NCBI GenBank assembly: GCA_902770965.1
Contig: CACXUY010000033.1
Coordinates: forward strand, 1 to 34,506
Source: an uncultured Lachnospiraceae bacterium
Lineage (GTDB): Bacteria > Bacillota > Clostridia > Lachnospirales > Lachnospiraceae
Direction of reading: 5' to 3'
Length of the DNA: 34,506 nucleotides
Part shown: positions 32,805 to 34,506 of the stretch, piece by piece
Layout: each line of letters opens with the position of its first letter
Position numbering within the stretch: the stretch's first letter is position 1
The notes under the pieces: generated by a model
Databases searched by the model: none
What the model was told of the DNA's origin: nothing
The model's input: the letters and a program-made list of their open reading frames with translations, nothing else
Program-made: the position numbers and the translations under genes

Positions 32805-34184
32805 ATGAAATTCAGAAACATAATGCTTTTACCGATCGTTCTTAGCGCGTCAGTTTTTTTGACAGGCTGTTCTATGCAGCACGCGTCAGCGGCTTCTGTT
32901 TCCGCTGCAGGCGCTAAAACATATGAAAACTATATGAACATATCAACCGAAAAAACGGATGAGCCAACAGAGAACGCGAATGGATCAAACGAGGGTACCT
33001 TTGCATCGACAGGGAGCGTGAATGGATCAAACGCAGGTACGTATGCGTCGGGCGAGTCAGACATATACAGCGCGGCTTTCTCGGCTCGTGACCTATCAGG
33101 GGAGTATGATCCAGACGAGGCGATTACTATTCAGATGAACGGCTCAGGCGCGAGCTGTGACGGAACCGGCGTGAACATTTCAGGCTCAAATATAATAATA
33201 ACATCGGGCGGCACCTATATTCTTACCGGCAATTTGAAAGGCAGCATCATCGTTGACGCGGGTAAGGAAGATAAGGTACAGCTGGTTTTAAACGGCTCGA
33301 CGATATATTCCGCCGATTTTGCCGCTATCTATGTCAGGCAAGCTGATAAGGTATTTGTGACGCTTTTGGAAGGTTCTGTAAACAGCCTCTCCAATGGGGG
33401 CAGATTTACTCAGATCGATGACAATGACGTGGATGCGGTGGTTTTCTCTAAGGATGACATTACATTCAACGGCAGCGGCAAACTGGATATAAGCTCTCCG
33501 GCAGGACACGGCATCTCCGGCAAGTATGAGGTCACGATAACGGAAGGCAGCTATGAAATTTCTGCCGCGAACCACGCGATTCGCGCAAAGGATAGCCTCG
33601 CCATCGCGGACGGCATCTTTGCCATAGCTGCGGGGGAGGATGGACTCCATGCAGAAAACGGCGATGATGACACCCTTGGCAATATTTACATCGCTGACGG
33701 TGATTATTCAATTGAAGCCGCGGATGATGCCGTCCATGCCACTGCATTGCTTCAGATCGACGGCGGAACGTTCGATATTACGGCAGCAGAAGGATTGGAA
33801 GCGACTTATATCCGCATCAATGAAGGCACCGTAAGTATTTCCGCTTCAGATGACGGGATCAATGCCGCGTTTAAATCATCCGCCTATACTCCGGCTGTTG
33901 AAATAAATGGCGGAGTTATCACCATAGTAATGGGCGCAGGCGATACTGACGGCATTGACTCCAACGGTATGCTTTATATTAACGGAGGTACTATAGATGT
34001 GACTGCTCAATCCGCCTTTGATTACGATGGTGCTGCCCAGTACAACGGAGGCACGCTTATTATCAATGGTCAGCAGGTCGGTTCCATACCTAATCAGATG
34101 ATGGGAGGGAACGGCGGCATGAAGCGCGGCAACAGCGGCAGGATGGGCTTTAGGGGCAATATGAGTAACAGCGGTTTTAGATGA
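32805..34184 (+). CDS. DUF4353 carbohydrate-binding-type lipoprotein
   Basis: A 459-residue exported lipoprotein. The lipobox LTGC places the lipidated Cys at residue 22. A low-complexity segment with two near-repeats (NGSNEGTFAS and NGSNAGTYAS, about 58-85) leads to a right-handed beta-helix region (about 100-430), where units of the type GGT.DI.A..GL.A...I.I.GG.I.I.A.DDGI recur. This is the DUF4353 'carbohydrate-binding domain-containing' family. The tail is Gly/Met/Asn/Arg-rich (MMGGNGGMKRGNSGRMGFRGNM). GAGAGGAG precedes the ATG. It lies 153 bases after the kinase gene behind its own likely regulated promoter. It is probably a cell-surface or matrix protein; sugar binding is a family label, not shown here. 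Confidence 0.85.
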   Translation: MKFRNIMLLPIVLSASVFLTGCSMQHASAASVSAAGAKTYENYMNISTEKTDEPTENANGSNEGTFASTGSVNGSNAGTYASGESDIYSAAFSARDLSGEYDPDEAITIQMNGSGASCDGTGVNISGSNIIITSGGTYILTGNLKGSIIVDAGKEDKVQLVLNGSTIYSADFAAIYVRQADKVFVTLLEGSVNSLSNGGRFTQIDDNDVDAVVFSKDDITFNGSGKLDISSPAGHGISGKYEVTITEGSYEISAANHAIRAKDSLAIADGIFAIAAGEDGLHAENGDDDTLGNIYIADGDYSIEAADDAVHATALLQIDGGTFDITAAEGLEATYIRINEGTVSISASDDGINAAFKSSAYTPAVEINGGVITIVMGAGDTDGIDSNGMLYINGGTIDVTAQSAFDYDGAAQYNGGTLIINGQQVGSIPNQMMGGNGGMKRGNSGRMGFRGNMSNSGFR

Positions 34185-34185
34185 A

Positions 34186-34378
34186 CAGATTCCATGCGGC
34201 ACGAAGCACACGGCTCCGGTAACCGCCTCTATCATCAACTCGATTGAACCTGTCTTGAATCCTATTTTGGCTGCGTTTTTCTGTGGAAAATCTTTTAAGG
34301 CGGCTCTCTTTTATAGGTGCGGTTATTGTATTGCGCGGAATTCTTTATTATAATCTGATTACAGAGCCAAAAGTATAG
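34186..34378 (+). pseudogene. C-terminal remnant of an EamA/DMT transporter, frameshifted
   Basis: Two bases after the DUF4353 stop, one frame reads TKHTAPVTASIINSIEPVLN then PILAAFFCGKSFKAALF. After a +1 shift near 34305-34312 the next frame continues IGAVIVLRGILYYNLITEPKV and stops at 34378. Together these give the standard end of a DMT transporter (SP.TASII..EPVL.PILAA...GE......GAVIVL.GILYYN). No N-terminal part is present and the DUF4353 gene occupies the upstream DNA, so this is a decayed fragment. It is distinct from the intact EamA gene at 23474. Confidence 0.7.
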
Positions 34379-34431
34379 TTGTCTCAGTCATGCTTGCTTT
34401 GACGCGAACAGCTTTGCTCTTTGCACGCCTT

Positions 34432-34506
34432 TAAACCTACATGCCAGGTTTGGCACAACCATACTTTATAAGTCCCCGCGTGGCTCCGTGCTTCGCAGGG
34501 GGCCGA
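34432..34506 (+). repeat. Dispersed repeat family B, copy B4, running off the window
   Basis: TTAAACCTACATGCCAGGTT, TGGCACAACCATAC, TTTATAAGTC, GCGTGGCTCCGTGCTTCGCA and GGGGGCCGA to the window edge. Its last 18 bases are the exact reverse complement of the start of repeat C1 (TCGGCCCCCTGCGAAGCA), so the element may extend beyond the window and joins families B and C. Confidence 0.75.

Noticed and set aside
10728-34506. Repeat family B as a CRISPR or attachment-site array
   Set aside because: Copies are far apart, occur in both orientations and have no regular spacers, cas genes or integrase.

Overview
The window reads as chromosomal DNA of a Gram-positive, low-to-mid G+C anaerobe of the class Clostridia, most likely Lachnospiraceae-like. 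This is inferred from gene content: an A-type flavodiiron protein, an Rrf2 regulator, DUF4214 and DUF4353 proteins, a secreted PepSY protein, a citDEF citrate lyase cluster, a polyamine-binding protein anchored by a C-terminal membrane helix, and strong AGGAGG-type ribosome binding sites. No phage, integrase, transposase, rRNA or CRISPR array is visible.

Layout. The window opens inside a gene for a C10 (streptopain-like) cysteine peptidase, followed by repeat-rich intergenic DNA and a small two-helix membrane protein (830-1063). The citrate lyase operon citD-citE-citF (1292-4054) ends at a long hairpin terminator that separates it from the convergent potABCD polyamine uptake operon (8213-4189, minus). 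Then come a CPBP membrane protease (8556-9458), a serine acetyltransferase (9658-10575), tRNA-Thr(CGU), a TtcA-type PP-loop tRNA thiolase, and a type IIA topoisomerase pair (parE/parC-like, 12134-16378). tRNA-Ser(CGA) follows. Next are two exported proteins: a tyrosine-phosphatase/DUF4214 fusion (16907-18763) and an alpha/beta hydrolase (19034-20020). After these lie a flavodiiron protein (20133-21299), an Rrf2 regulator (21760-22425), about 1 kb without a convincing gene, an EamA transporter (23474-24424) and a membrane-anchored polysaccharide deacetylase (24500-26017). A 1040-residue propeller/HD-GYP receptor (26465-29587) is followed by a signalling locus: a secreted PepSY protein (minus), an OmpR-type response regulator with its histidine kinase, and a DUF4353 lipoprotein (29709-34184). 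The window closes with a frameshifted remnant of a second EamA gene and a repeat copy.

How the genes fit together. Three units are clear: citrate cleavage (citDEF), polyamine import (potABCD) and the two-component locus. In the last, the PepSY gene and the DUF4353 gene both carry TTCGT-N6-TTCGT direct repeats upstream, so both are candidate targets of the response regulator encoded between them. The flavodiiron protein and the Cys-rich Rrf2 protein may form an NO/O2 stress response, but they are separate transcription units.

The least explained signal is intergenic. At least three short dispersed repeat families are present: A (about 175 bp, three full copies and one internally deleted copy, with a 17-bp palindrome), B (a TGCCAAGTTTGGCA palindrome, four copies, two of them flanking tRNA-Thr) and C (a GGCC-capped hairpin, two copies that differ by a compensated base pair). 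The right end of a B copy at the window edge is the reverse complement of C, so B and C may be modules of one larger element. These look like non-autonomous, MITE- or REP-like elements.
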